From: Rubrivivax rivuli
GTDB taxonomy: Bacteria > Pseudomonadota > Gammaproteobacteria > Burkholderiales > Burkholderiaceae_C
Length of the DNA stretch: 64,000 nt
Assembly: GCF_004016505.1 (NCBI RefSeq)
Contig: NZ_SACR01000004.1
Coordinates: 682,001-746,000 of the forward strand
Reading direction: 5' to 3'
Shown: piece by piece, positions 1 through 8,655 of the stretch
Layout: every line of letters begins with the position of its first letter
How positions within the stretch are numbered: the first letter of the stretch is position 1
Position numbers and translations under genes: made by a program
Notes under the pieces: generated by a model
Seen by the model: only the letters and a program-made list of their open reading frames with translations
Databases searched by the model: none
Told to the model about the DNA's origin: nothing

Positions 1-10
1 CAAGTAAGCC

Positions 11-1075
11 TTGCCGGGCCTGGCCGTGGCAGGCGTGCGCCTGGGGGAACTGGGCGCGCTGCTGGGCGGTGAGCTGGTCGGCGACGCCGAACTCACCGTC
101 AGCCGCATCGGCCCGCTGGACTCTGCCGACGCGCAGACGATCAGCTTTCTTTCCAATCCCCGCTACCAGGCGCAGCTGGCCTCTTCCAAGGCCGGCTGTG
201 TGATCGTCGGCCCTGCGATGCGAGAGGCCGCGGTCGCGCGCGGCCCGGCCCTCGTCTGCGCCGACCCTTACCTCGCCTTCGCGCGCCTGACCCAATGGTG
301 GGCTGCGCGGTCGCGGCGCGCGCCGGTGGTGGGCGTGCACCCGAGCGCTGTGGTGGAGGAGGGCGCACGCATCCACGCCACGGCCAGCATCGGTGCGTTG
401 GCCTTCGTGGCTGCCGGGGCCGAGGTGGGCGCCGGCGCGGTGATCGGGCCGCAGGTGCACATCGGCGCCGACGCTGCGGTGGGTGAGGGCACGTTGCTCA
501 AGCCACGTGTCGTGCTGTCGGAGGGCTGCCGCATCGGTGCACGCGGCATCGTGCACAGCGGTGCGGTCATCGGTGCCGATGGTTTCGGCTTCGCGCCAGC
601 GCGCAACGAGGCCGGCGCCTGGTGGGAAAAGATCGAGCAGCTCGGTGGTGTGCGCATCGGTGACGATGTCGAGATCGGCGCCAACACCTGCATCGACCGC
701 GGCGCGCTGGAAGACACCGTGCTCGAAGACGGCGTGAAGCTCGACAACCTCGTGCAGATCGGCCACAACGTGCATGTCGGTGCGCACACGGCCTTCGCAG
801 GCTGCGTGGGCGTGGCGGGCAGCGCCCGCATCGGGCGGCACTGCACCGCTGGCGGCGGCGCCATCATCCTGGGCCACCTGGAGATCTGCGATCACGTGCA
901 CATCACGGCGGCCACGGTCATCAGCCGGTCCATCCACAAACCGGGCCAGTACAGCGGCATGTTCCCCTTCGATGACAATGCCAGCTGGGAAAAGAACGCT
1001 GCCACCCTGAGACAACTGCACACGCTGCGAGAGCGGCTGCGGGCGATGGAAAAAGCGCTGGAGAACAAGACGTGA
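11..1075 (+). CDS. lpxD: UDP-3-O-acylglucosamine N-acyltransferase
   Basis: LpxD adds the second acyl chain (N-linked, from acyl-ACP) to UDP-3-O-acyl-glucosamine in cytoplasmic lipid A synthesis. The protein has the short N-terminal uridine-binding domain (about residues 1-110), then many hexapeptide repeats forming a left-handed beta helix, then a C-terminal helical tail. The catalytic histidine lies in QIGHNVHVG. The 354-residue length fits the family. The start is uncertain: TTG at 11 is the first possible codon after an in-frame TAA at 5-7, but GTG at 26 or 35 gives N-termini (RLGEL) more like the family. The TAA at 5-7 may be the end of an upstream gene, often an ompH/skp homologue in this order. 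fabZ follows with overlap. Confidence 0.95.
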   Translation: MPGLAVAGVRLGELGALLGGELVGDAELTVSRIGPLDSADAQTISFLSNPRYQAQLASSKAGCVIVGPAMREAAVARGPALVCADPYLAFARLTQWWAARSRRAPVVGVHPSAVVEEGARIHATASIGALAFVAAGAEVGAGAVIGPQVHIGADAAVGEGTLLKPRVVLSEGCRIGARGIVHSGAVIGADGFGFAPARNEAGAWWEKIEQLGGVRIGDDVEIGANTCIDRGALEDTVLEDGVKLDNLVQIGHNVHVGAHTAFAGCVGVAGSARIGRHCTAGGGAIILGHLEICDHVHITAATVISRSIHKPGQYSGMFPFDDNASWEKNAATLRQLHTLRERLRAMEKALENKT

Positions 1076-1524
1076 CCACCATGGACATCCAATACATCCT
1101 GCGCAAGTTGCCGCACCGCTACCCCATCTTGCTGGTGGACCGCGTGCTCGAGCTCGAAAAGGACGTGCGCATCAAGGCGCTGAAGAACGTCACTTTCAAC
1201 GAGCCGTTCTTCATGGGCCACTTCCCGGCCCGTCCGGTGATGCCTGGCGTGCTGATGCTGGAAGCGCTGGCGCAATCGGCCGCCATCCTCAGTTTCGAGA
1301 GCGCGGGCGCCGACCCGGGCGACGACACGGTGGTGTACTTCGCCGGTATCGACAACGCACGCTTCAAGAAGCCCGTGGGCCCCGGCGATCAGCTCATCCT
1401 GGAGGCTGCCATCGACCGCGTGAAGTCAGGCATCTACCGCTACAAGGCCAAGGCCAGCGTCGACGGCGCCACGGTCTGTGAAGCCGACCTGATGTGCACG
1501 ATGCGCCGCGTCGCCGCACCCTGA
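1072..1524 (+). CDS. fabZ: 3-hydroxyacyl-[acyl-carrier-protein] dehydratase
   Basis: FabZ dehydrates beta-hydroxyacyl-ACP in type II fatty acid elongation. It competes with LpxA for hydroxyacyl-ACP, so its place beside lpxD and lpxA makes sense. It is a single hot-dog domain of 150 residues with [13 protein letters not shown] near the start and the active-site region [17 protein letters not shown], which contains the catalytic His and Glu. GTG at 1072 overlaps the lpxD stop (GTGA) and has a GGAG at 1060-1063 with eight-base spacing. The ATG at 1081 would be 17 bases from that GGAG, so I prefer the GTG. Confidence 0.96.
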   Translation: MTTMDIQYILRKLPHRYPILLVDRVLELEKDVRIKALKNVTFNEPFFMGHFPARPVMPGVLMLEALAQSAAILSFESAGADPGDDTVVYFAGIDNARFKKPVGPGDQLILEAAIDRVKSGIYRYKAKASVDGATVCEADLMCTMRRVAAP

Positions 1525-1532
1525 ACCGCACG

Positions 1533-2321
1533 ATGGCCCTGATTCACCCCACCGCCATCGTCGACCCCGGCGCCGAGCTGGCGGCGACGGTGCAGGTCGG
1601 CCCCTACGCCTTGATCGGCGCCGGCGTGCGCATCGGCGAAGGCACCCGCATCGGCGGGCACTGCACGCTCGAAGGCCCGATGACCCTGGGCCGCGACAAC
1701 GTGGTGCACCCGCATGCCGCCCTGGGCTGCGCCCCCCAGGACAAGAAGTACGCCGGCGAGCCCACCGAGCTGCACATCGGTGACCGCAACACCATCTTCC
1801 AGTTCTGCACCTTCAGCCGCGGCACCACGCAGGACGCCGGCGTCACGCGCGTCGGTGACGACAACTGGATCATGGCCTACGTGCACCTGGCGCACGACGT
1901 GCAGCTGGGCCACCACACCATCCTGGCCAACAACGCCACGCTGGCCGGCCACGTGCATGTGGGCGACTGGGCCATCGTCGGCGGGCTCACGGGCGTGCAC
2001 CAGTTCTGCAAGGTGGGTGCGCACGCCATCCTGGGCTTCCAGAGCCACGTGTCGCAAGACGTGCCGCCCTTCATGACGGTGAGCGGCAATCCCTTGTCGG
2101 TGGCCGGCATCAACGCCGAGGGCTTGCGCCGGCGAGGCTTCTCGCGCGAGCGCATCGGGCTCGTCAAGCAGATGCACAAGCTGCTTTACCGCGAAGGCCT
2201 GACGCTGGAGAAGGCGCGCGAAGCCATCGCGGCGCTGAAGGGCATGGTGGAGGATGGCGATGCCGACATCGACACGCTGCTGAGCTTCCTCGCCGCCAGC
2301 ACGCGCGGCATCGCTCGCTAA
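1533..2321 (+). CDS. lpxA: acyl-[ACP]--UDP-N-acetylglucosamine O-acyltransferase
   Basis: LpxA catalyses the first step of lipid A synthesis, transferring 3-hydroxyacyl from ACP to the 3-OH of UDP-GlcNAc. The 262 residues match the E. coli length. Hexapeptide repeats run to about residue 190, then a helical C-terminal domain. The catalytic His is in [12 protein letters not shown] at 1533 gives the standard N-terminus [14 protein letters not shown]; the frame stays open upstream inside fabZ, but that extension is not family-like. It sits 8 bases after fabZ and 11 before lpxB, clearly one operon. Confidence 0.97.
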   Translation: MALIHPTAIVDPGAELAATVQVGPYALIGAGVRIGEGTRIGGHCTLEGPMTLGRDNVVHPHAALGCAPQDKKYAGEPTELHIGDRNTIFQFCTFSRGTTQDAGVTRVGDDNWIMAYVHLAHDVQLGHHTILANNATLAGHVHVGDWAIVGGLTGVHQFCKVGAHAILGFQSHVSQDVPPFMTVSGNPLSVAGINAEGLRRRGFSRERIGLVKQMHKLLYREGLTLEKAREAIAALKGMVEDGDADIDTLLSFLAASTRGIAR

Positions 2322-2332
2322 AAGCCGAGACC

Positions 2333-3463
2333 ATGCAACTCGCGATGGTCGCCGGCGAGGCCTCGGGCGACCTGCTCGCCGGCCTGCTGCTGACCGGCCT
2401 CAAGCAGCGCTGGCCCACGCTGCAGACGCACGGCATCGGCGGCCCGCGCATGGCCGAGCAGGGTTTCGAGGCCTGGTGGCCGCACCAGAAGCTGGCCGTG
2501 CGCGGTTACGTCGAGGTGCTGCGCCACTACCGCGAGATCTCGGGCATCCGCGAGGCGCTGGCCGAGCGCCTGCTGCAAGAGCGGCCGGCGGCCTTCGTCG
2601 GTGTCGACGCGCCCGACTTCAACCTGGGCCTGGAGAAGCGCCTGAAGACGGCCGGCATCAAGACCGTGCACTTCGTCTGCCCCTCCATCTGGGCCTGGCG
2701 CGGCGGCCGTGCCAAGAAGATGGCCGCCAGCTGCGACCACGTGTTGTGTCTCTTCCCTTTCGAGCCCGCGCTGCTGCAGCAGCATGGCGTGGCCGCCACG
2801 TTCGTGGGCCACCCGCTGGCCGATGCCATTCCGCTGCAACCGCCGCGCGCCGCCAGCCGCGCAGCGCTGGGTCTGGCAGAGGCCGACGAGGTGGTGGCCG
2901 TGCTGCCGGGCAGCCGCCGCAGCGAAATCCAGTACATCGCGCCGGCTTTCCTGCAGGCGGCGGCGCTGATGCACCGCCAACGCCCTTCGTTGCGATTCGT
3001 GCTGCCCATCTCGCCCGGCCTGCGCGAGATGATCGAACCGCTGTTGCAGGCGCACGCGCCGGGCCTGCCCCTGCAGTTGCTCGACGGCCAATCACACGCC
3101 GCGCTGGCGGCCTGCGACGTGACGCTGATCGCCAGCGGCACCGCCACGCTGGAAGCGGCGCTGTTCAAGCTGCCGATGGTCATTGGCTACCGCATGCACG
3201 GTCTGAGCTGGCAGCTGATGAAGCGCATGCGCTACCAGCCCTGGGTGGGCTTGCCCAACATCCTGAGCCGCGAGTTCGTGGTGCCTGAGCTGATCCAGGA
3301 AGACTGTCAACCCGAAGCCCTGGCCCGCGCCACGCTGCGCTGGCTGGACGACCGCCCGGCTGCCGCCGCACTGGCCCGCCGTTTCGATGACCTGCACCAC
3401 AGCCTGCGCCGCGACACGGCGCGCTGCGCCGCCGATGCCCTCGCGCAAGTCGTTCAAGCTTGA
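2333..3463 (+). CDS. lpxB: lipid-A-disaccharide synthase
   Basis: LpxB is a GT-B glycosyltransferase that joins UDP-2,3-diacylglucosamine and lipid X into the lipid A disaccharide at the inner membrane. At 376 residues it is full length. Recognisable blocks are [11 protein letters not shown] at the N-terminus, [30 protein letters not shown] and the nucleotide-binding [14 protein letters not shown] at 2333 follows lpxA by 11 bases. The 3' end overlaps rnhB by 29 bases, suggesting coupled translation. Confidence 0.97.
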   Translation: MQLAMVAGEASGDLLAGLLLTGLKQRWPTLQTHGIGGPRMAEQGFEAWWPHQKLAVRGYVEVLRHYREISGIREALAERLLQERPAAFVGVDAPDFNLGLEKRLKTAGIKTVHFVCPSIWAWRGGRAKKMAASCDHVLCLFPFEPALLQQHGVAATFVGHPLADAIPLQPPRAASRAALGLAEADEVVAVLPGSRRSEIQYIAPAFLQAAALMHRQRPSLRFVLPISPGLREMIEPLLQAHAPGLPLQLLDGQSHAALAACDVTLIASGTATLEAALFKLPMVIGYRMHGLSWQLMKRMRYQPWVGLPNILSREFVVPELIQEDCQPEALARATLRWLDDRPAAAALARRFDDLHHSLRRDTARCAADALAQVVQA

Positions 3464-4058
3464 GCAGCTCGGCTTCGGCTGGGATGAGCCGGGTCTGGTG
3501 GCCGGTGTCGACGAAGCCGGGCGCGGCCCGCTGGCCGGGCCGGTGGTGGCCGCGGCCGTGATCCTCGACGACCTCAAGCCCATCGCAGGCCTGGGCGATT
3601 CGAAGGCGCTCAGCGAACGCAAGCGTGAAGCGCTGTTCGACGAGATCCGCGCCAAGGCCTTGTGCTGTGCCATTGCCGAAGCCAGTGCCGAAGAGATCGA
3701 CCGCCTGAACATCCTGCAGGCCACCCTGTTGGCCATGCGCCGCGCCGTGGATGCTCTGCGCCTGCCGCCGCACCGCGTGGTGGTGGATGGCAACCGCGTG
3801 CCGGTGCTGCGGGTGCCGGTGGCGGCGGTGGTCAAGGGCGATGCGCTTGTGCCGGCGATCTCGGCCGCGTCCATCCTGGCCAAGGTGCACCGCGACCGGC
3901 TGTGCCAGGCGCTGCACGCACGGCACCCGGCCTATGGCTTCGATGGGCACAAGGGCTACCCCACGCCCGAGCACCTGGCCGCGCTGCAGCAGCACGGCGC
4001 CTGCCCCGAACACCGGCGCAGCTTTGCGCCTGTGCGCGCTGCACTGCAACGCCCATGA
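3435..4058 (+). CDS. rnhB: ribonuclease HII
   Basis: RNase HII cuts RNA in RNA:DNA hybrids and removes single ribonucleotides from DNA. It is 207 residues from ATG 3435, the usual size. The signature [14 protein letters not shown] gives the first catalytic Asp and Glu. [11 protein letters not shown] and the C-terminal [11 protein letters not shown] block are typical. The start lies inside the 3' end of lpxB. The stop shares ATGA with the next gene. rnhB following lpxB is a widespread proteobacterial arrangement. Confidence 0.95.
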   Translation: MPSRKSFKLEQLGFGWDEPGLVAGVDEAGRGPLAGPVVAAAVILDDLKPIAGLGDSKALSERKREALFDEIRAKALCCAIAEASAEEIDRLNILQATLLAMRRAVDALRLPPHRVVVDGNRVPVLRVPVAAVVKGDALVPAISAASILAKVHRDRLCQALHARHPAYGFDGHKGYPTPEHLAALQQHGACPEHRRSFAPVRAALQRP

Positions 4059-4834
4059 ACGAGCCGCAGCTCATCACCTCGAAAGACAACCCGCTGCTGC
4101 AGCGCCTGCGCAAGCTGGCCTTGGACGGTGCGGCCTACCGCCGTGGCGGGCAGGTGTGGATCGAGGGCGAGCACCTGTGCAGCGCGCTGCGCACACGCGG
4201 CGGCGCGGCCTTGCAGGCTGTGGTGGCCGATGAAGCCTGGGTGCGGCCCGAACTGCGCGATCTGGCCGCCTGGGCGCCGCGCATCGCCCGCGTGCCGGCG
4301 GCGCTGTTCAAGGGCTTCAGCACGCTGGAATCGCCGGCGCCCATCGGCTTTCTCATCGACGCGCCGGCCGAAGTGGCGCTGCGCCAGGGCGTGGCCAGCG
4401 TGGTGCTCGACCGTGTGCAAGACCCCGGCAACGTCGGCAGCATCCTGCGCAGCGCGGCGGCCTTCGGCGTGCCGCAGGTGCTGGCACTGAAGGGCACCGT
4501 GGCCCTGTGGTCGCCGAAGGTCTTGCGTGCTGGCATGGGCGCGCACTTCGGCCTGCACCTGGTGGAAGGGCTGGCGCCTGAAGACCTGGCCGCCTTGGGC
4601 GCGCCCCTGGTGGCCACCAGTTCGCACGCCGGCCACCAACTGCCCAGCGCACACCTGCCGCAACCTTGCGCCTGGGTGCTGGGCCACGAAGGGCAGGGCG
4701 TGCATGCCGATCTGCTGGCGCGCTGCACGCTGCAGGTCAGCATTCCGCAGCCGGGTGGTGAAGAGTCGCTCAACGTCGCCGCCGCGGCGGCGGTGTGCCT
4801 GTACGAATCGGCCCGTCGATTGCCGGCTCAGTAG
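4055..4834 (+). CDS. TrmH/SpoU family RNA 2'-O-methyltransferase
   Basis: This is a SPOUT-class, SAM-dependent RNA ribose methyltransferase of 259 residues. The N-terminal part ([15 protein letters not shown], then WIEGEH) is the small RNA-binding substrate domain. The knotted catalytic domain starts near residue 110, with the motif-1 block [18 protein letters not shown], the motif-2 block VLGHEGQG and the motif-3 block [18 protein letters not shown]. It resembles RlmB-like or TsnR-like enzymes, but the target nucleotide cannot be assigned from sequence. ATG 4055 overlaps the rnhB stop. Its own stop overlaps the convergent ppsR by seven bases. Confidence 0.88.
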   Translation: MNEPQLITSKDNPLLQRLRKLALDGAAYRRGGQVWIEGEHLCSALRTRGGAALQAVVADEAWVRPELRDLAAWAPRIARVPAALFKGFSTLESPAPIGFLIDAPAEVALRQGVASVVLDRVQDPGNVGSILRSAAAFGVPQVLALKGTVALWSPKVLRAGMGAHFGLHLVEGLAPEDLAALGAPLVATSSHAGHQLPSAHLPQPCAWVLGHEGQGVHADLLARCTLQVSIPQPGGEESLNVAAAAAVCLYESARRLPAQ

Positions 4835-5652
4835 ATCAGGCGATCCGGCCGCAGGTCGCGCAGGATGGTGGTGGCGATCTCTTCGATGGACTTGTGCGTG
4901 CTGCTGAGCCAGCTGATGCCTTCACGACGCATCATGCTCTCGGCTTCGTTCACTTCGTAGCGGCAGTTCAGCAGCGAGGCGTACTTGCTGTCCGGTCGCC
5001 GCTCGTTGCGGATCTGCGCGAGGCGCTCTGGGTCGATGGTCAGGCCAAAGCACTTGCGCTTGTAGGGCGCCAAGGGGGTGGGCAGCCGGCCGCGGTCGAA
5101 GTCTTCGGGAATCAGCGGGTAGTTCGCGGCCTTGATGCCATGCTGCATGGCGAGGTACAGGCTGGTCGGCGTCTTGCCGCTGCGGCTGACGCCCAGCAGG
5201 ATGACGTCGGCCACGTCGAGGTTGCGCGCGCTCTGGCCGTCGTCGTGCGCCAGGCTGAAGTTGATGGCTTCGATGCGCTCGTTGTACTCGCGGCTGGCGC
5301 TGGCGTCGCTGAAGCGACCCACCCGGTGGTTGCTTTTCACGCCGAACTCGGCCTCCAGCGGTTCGACGAAGGTGCGGAACATGTCGAGCACCAAGCCCTT
5401 GCACTGCGGCCCGGTGATCATGCTGCGCACGTCGTCGTTCACCAGCGTGATGAAGACGATGGGCCGCTTGCCCTCGCGTTCGGCCGTGGCGTTGATCTCC
5501 TCCATCACCGTGCCGGCCTTCTCGGGCGTGTCGATGAAGGGCCGGCGCACATGCCGCGGCTTGGCCGGGAACTGGTTCAGGATGGAGTTGCCGAAGGTCT
5601 CGGCGGTGATGCCGGTGCCGTCCGAGACAAAGAACACGGTTCGTTCGGTCAT
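4828..5652 (-). CDS. ppsR: PEP synthase regulatory protein (kinase/pyrophosphorylase, DUF299)
   Basis: PpsR inactivates PEP synthase by ADP-dependent phosphorylation of a Thr next to the catalytic His, and reactivates it by phosphate-dependent dephosphorylation. The 274-residue protein begins with the family block TVFFVSDGTGITAETFGNS and has the P-loop-like GVSRSGKTPTSLYLA around residues 150-164. It is divergent from ppsA, its substrate, with 216 bases between the two start codons, so function and context agree. The 3' end runs convergently into the methyltransferase gene. Confidence 0.95.
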   Translation of the reverse strand: MTERTVFFVSDGTGITAETFGNSILNQFPAKPRHVRRPFIDTPEKAGTVMEEINATAEREGKRPIVFITLVNDDVRSMITGPQCKGLVLDMFRTFVEPLEAEFGVKSNHRVGRFSDASASREYNERIEAINFSLAHDDGQSARNLDVADVILLGVSRSGKTPTSLYLAMQHGIKAANYPLIPEDFDRGRLPTPLAPYKRKCFGLTIDPERLAQIRNERRPDSKYASLLNCRYEVNEAESMMRREGISWLSSTHKSIEEIATTILRDLRPDRLIY

Positions 5653-5690
5653 GGCGTTTTCAAGGGGAGCGCAGGTGGTTACAGACGAGG

Positions 5691-5718
5691 TTCATCATAA
5701 GGAAGAAGTCCTTAGAAT
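5691..5718 (+). promoter_or_regulatory. possible ppsA promoter
   Basis: Within the 216-base divergent ppsR/ppsA region, TAGAAT at 5713-5718 resembles a sigma-70 -10 box. A weak -35 candidate (TTCATC, 5691-5696) lies 16 bases upstream. Only three of six -35 positions match, so this is a tentative assignment. The leader to ppsA would be about 150 bases. Confidence 0.25.
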
Positions 5719-5868
5719 CTGCTCAACTTTCCGCTCCTCGTCTGGCCTCCTGCCGCCCACCATGAACCCCACGCGCCTGCCCGAAGCAGAACAACATGCC
5801 GCCGCGTGGGCATGGGCCGCCGTGCCGCTGGCGGAAGCACCGGTTTTTTCACACTTCGGAGCTTTCCC

Positions 5869-8286
5869 ATGTCATCCAGCCACCTGGCGACCGCCCTGGT
5901 CGCCCCGTTCGAACACCTGAGAATGACCGATGTCGAGGCGGTGGGCGGCAAGAACGCCAGCCTCGGCGAAATGATCAGCCAGCTCGCTGCCAAGGGCGTG
6001 CGTGTGCCGGGGGGCTTTGCCACCACGGCGCATGCCTTCCGCGTGTTCCTGCAGCACGGTGGGCTGGCGCAGCGCATCCAGGCCAAGCTCGACACGCTGA
6101 ACGTCGACGACGTCAACGCGCTGGGCGCCGCAGGCGCCGAGATCCGACAGTGGATCGTCGACACGCCCTTGCCGGCCGACCTCGAAGCCGCCATCCGCGA
6201 GCAGTTCGCGCGCCTGACTGCGGGCAACCCCGAGGCCAGCTTTGCCGTGCGTTCCTCGGCCACCGCGGAAGACATGCCCGATGCATCGTTCGCCGGCCAG
6301 CAGGAGACCTTCCTCAACGTCACCGGCATCGAGGACGTGCTGCACCGCATGAAGGAGGTGTTCGCCTCCCTCTACAACGACCGCGCCATCAGCTACCGCG
6401 TGCACAAGGGCTACGCCCACCACGACGTGGCGCTGTCGGCCGGCGTGCAGCGCATGGTGCGCTCTGACCTCGGCTCCGCCGGCGTGATGTTCACCATCGA
6501 CACCGAAAGCGGCTTCCCCGACGTCGTCTTCATCACCAGCAGCTACGGGCTGGGTGAGCTGGTGGTGCAGGGCGCGGTGAACCCCGACGAGTTCTATGTC
6601 CACAAGCCCATGCTGGCGGCGGGCAAGATGGCCGTCATCCGCCGTGGCCTGGGCAGCAAGCTGCAGCGCATGGCCTTCGCCAGCGCTGCCGACAAGGCCG
6701 CCACCGGCAAGCTGGTGCAGACGCTGGACACCCCACCCGAGCAGCGCAACCGCTACTCGCTCACAGACGCCGAGGTCACCGAACTGGCCAAGTACGCGGT
6801 CATCATCGAGAAGCACTACGGCCGCGCGATGGACATCGAGTGGGGCAAGGACGGTGTCGACGGACAGCTCTACATCCTGCAGGCCCGGCCCGAGACCGTG
6901 AAGAGCCAGGCCGCCGGCAAGGCCGAGCAGCGTTTCCGCATCAAGGGTGACCGCAGCAAGAACACCGTGCTGACCGAGGGCCGCGCCATCGGCCAGAAGG
7001 TGGGCACGGGCCCGGTGCGCCTGGTGCGCAGCACCGCCGAGATGGACCGTGTGCAGCCGGGTGATGTGCTCGTCACCGACATGACCGACCCCAACTGGGA
7101 GCCGGTGATGAAGCGCGCCAGCGCCATCGTCACCAACCGCGGCGGGCGCACCTGCCACGCGGCCATCATCGCGCGCGAACTCGGCATCCCGGCGGTGGTG
7201 GGTTGCGGAGACGCCACCGAGAAGCTCAGCGAGAACGCGCTCGTCACCGTCAGTTGCGCCGAGGGCGACACCGGCTTCATCTACGACGGTCTGCTGGAGA
7301 CCGAGGTCAGCGACGTGGTGCGCGGCGAGATGCCCTACTGCCCCATCAAGATCATGATGAACGTGGGCAACCCGCAGCTCGCCTTCGACTTCGCGCAGAT
7401 GCCCAACAGCGGCGTCGGCCTGGCGCGGCTGGAGTTCATCATCAACAACAACATCGGGGTGCACCCGAAGGCCATCCTCGACTACCCCAACATCGACGCC
7501 GACCTGAAGAAGGCCGTGGAGAGCGTGGCCCGCGGCCACGCCAGCCCGCGCGCCTTCTATGTCGACAAGCTGGCCGAGGGCATCGCCACCATCGCCGCGG
7601 CCTTCTGGCCGAAGAGCGTGATCGTGCGGCTGTCGGACTTCAAGAGCAACGAGTACCGCAAGCTCATCGGCGGCACGCGCTACGAGCCCGATGAAGAGAA
7701 CCCGATGCTGGGTTTCCGCGGCGCCAGCCGCTACATCAGCGGCGACTTCAGCGATGCCTTCGCGATGGAGTGCGAGGCGCTCCGGCGCGTGCGCACCGAC
7801 ATGGGCCTGAGCAACGTCGAGATCATGGTGCCCTTCGTGCGCACCGTGAAGCAGGCCGCCACCGTCAAGCAGATGCTGGCCGAACGCGGCCTGCAGCGCG
7901 CGGCCGATGGCGGCAAGGACGGTCTGCGCCTGATCATGATGTGCGAGGTGCCCAGCAACGCCATCCTGGCGGACCAGTTCCTCGAGCACTTCGACGGCAT
8001 GAGCATCGGCAGCAACGACCTGACGCAGCTCACGCTGGGCCTGGACCGCGACAGCGGCATCGAGCAGCTGGCCGGTGATTTCGACGAGCGCGACCCGGCC
8101 GTCAAGGCCATGATCTCGCGTGCCATCGCCGCCTGCCGGGCCACCGGCAAGTACGTGGGCATCTGCGGCCAGGGCCCGAGCGATCACCCCGACTTCGCCG
8201 ACTGGTTGGCGCAGGAGGGCATCGTCTCGATCTCGCTCAACCCCGACACGGTGGTCGATACCTGGCAGCGCCTGGCCAAGGCCTGA
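5869..8286 (+). CDS. ppsA: phosphoenolpyruvate synthase
   Basis: PpsA makes phosphoenolpyruvate from pyruvate and ATP, giving AMP and phosphate; it is the entry to gluconeogenesis from C3 acids. The 805-residue protein has an N-terminal ATP-grasp domain (about 15-350), a phosphohistidine swivel domain with the catalytic His at about residue 430 in [15 protein letters not shown], and a C-terminal PEP/pyruvate TIM barrel with the active-site Cys at about 766 in [13 protein letters not shown]. The Thr before that His is the residue PpsR would phosphorylate. ATG 5869 follows CGGAG with eight-base spacing; in-frame ATGs upstream at 5806 and 5812 lack family similarity. Confidence 0.97.
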   Translation: MSSSHLATALVAPFEHLRMTDVEAVGGKNASLGEMISQLAAKGVRVPGGFATTAHAFRVFLQHGGLAQRIQAKLDTLNVDDVNALGAAGAEIRQWIVDTPLPADLEAAIREQFARLTAGNPEASFAVRSSATAEDMPDASFAGQQETFLNVTGIEDVLHRMKEVFASLYNDRAISYRVHKGYAHHDVALSAGVQRMVRSDLGSAGVMFTIDTESGFPDVVFITSSYGLGELVVQGAVNPDEFYVHKPMLAAGKMAVIRRGLGSKLQRMAFASAADKAATGKLVQTLDTPPEQRNRYSLTDAEVTELAKYAVIIEKHYGRAMDIEWGKDGVDGQLYILQARPETVKSQAAGKAEQRFRIKGDRSKNTVLTEGRAIGQKVGTGPVRLVRSTAEMDRVQPGDVLVTDMTDPNWEPVMKRASAIVTNRGGRTCHAAIIARELGIPAVVGCGDATEKLSENALVTVSCAEGDTGFIYDGLLETEVSDVVRGEMPYCPIKIMMNVGNPQLAFDFAQMPNSGVGLARLEFIINNNIGVHPKAILDYPNIDADLKKAVESVARGHASPRAFYVDKLAEGIATIAAAFWPKSVIVRLSDFKSNEYRKLIGGTRYEPDEENPMLGFRGASRYISGDFSDAFAMECEALRRVRTDMGLSNVEIMVPFVRTVKQAATVKQMLAERGLQRAADGGKDGLRLIMMCEVPSNAILADQFLEHFDGMSIGSNDLTQLTLGLDRDSGIEQLAGDFDERDPAVKAMISRAIAACRATGKYVGICGQGPSDHPDFADWLAQEGIVSISLNPDTVVDTWQRLAKA

Positions 8287-8330
8287 AGGGACCGGGGCGC
8301 GGCACAGCGGCCCGGGTAGTTGCCGGCTGA

Positions 8331-8353
8331 TCTGGCGCAGACCCTGCGCCAGA
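8331..8353. repeat. 10-bp inverted repeat upstream of symporter genes
   Basis: TCTGGCGCAG (8331-8340) and CTGCGCCAGA (8344-8353) are perfect inverted copies separated by three bases, ending eight bases before the DUF4212 start codon. No T-run follows, so it is not an obvious intrinsic terminator for ppsA. It could be an operator, an attenuator, or a hairpin that limits translation initiation. Confidence 0.6.
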
Positions 8354-8361
8354 ATCGGCGC

Positions 8362-8655
8362 ATGAACGAGCGGGCGCGGTACCTCTTCTGGCAGCAGGCG
8401 CGGCGCTGGACGCTTGCGCTGCTGCTGGTGTGGCTGGTGGTGAACCTTGGCGTGCCTTGGTTCGCCCGCGAACTCGATCGCTACAGCGTCCTGGGTTTCC
8501 CGCTGGGCTACTGGCTGGCGGGGCAGGGGGCCTTGTTCATCTACCTCGCCCTGATCGCCGTCTATGTGGCGGTGATGGACAGGCTGGAGGCCGCGCTGCT
8601 GCGCACCACCTCCGATGCGCCACCCACCGCCCCTGGAGCGTCGGATGGCCGCTGA
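8362..8655 (+). CDS. DUF4212 small subunit of a sodium:solute symporter
   Basis: A 97-residue membrane protein with two hydrophobic segments (about 15-35 and 50-75), preceded by a basic N-terminus. The blocks WLVVNLGVPWFAREL and FPLGYWLAGQGALFIYLALI are typical of the DUF4212 family, which is found next to VC_2705-type symporters and thought to act with them. It overlaps the symporter gene by 11 bases, so stoichiometric, coupled translation is likely. The transported solute cannot be read from sequence; acetate or other short organic acids are usual guesses for this family. Confidence 0.85.
   Translation: MNERARYLFWQQARRWTLALLLVWLVVNLGVPWFARELDRYSVLGFPLGYWLAGQGALFIYLALIAVYVAVMDRLEAALLRTTSDAPPTAPGASDGR

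Noticed and set aside
4795..5700. 301-codon rightward frame over ppsR
   Set aside because: Antisense to the conserved ppsR; no ribosome site and no family similarity.
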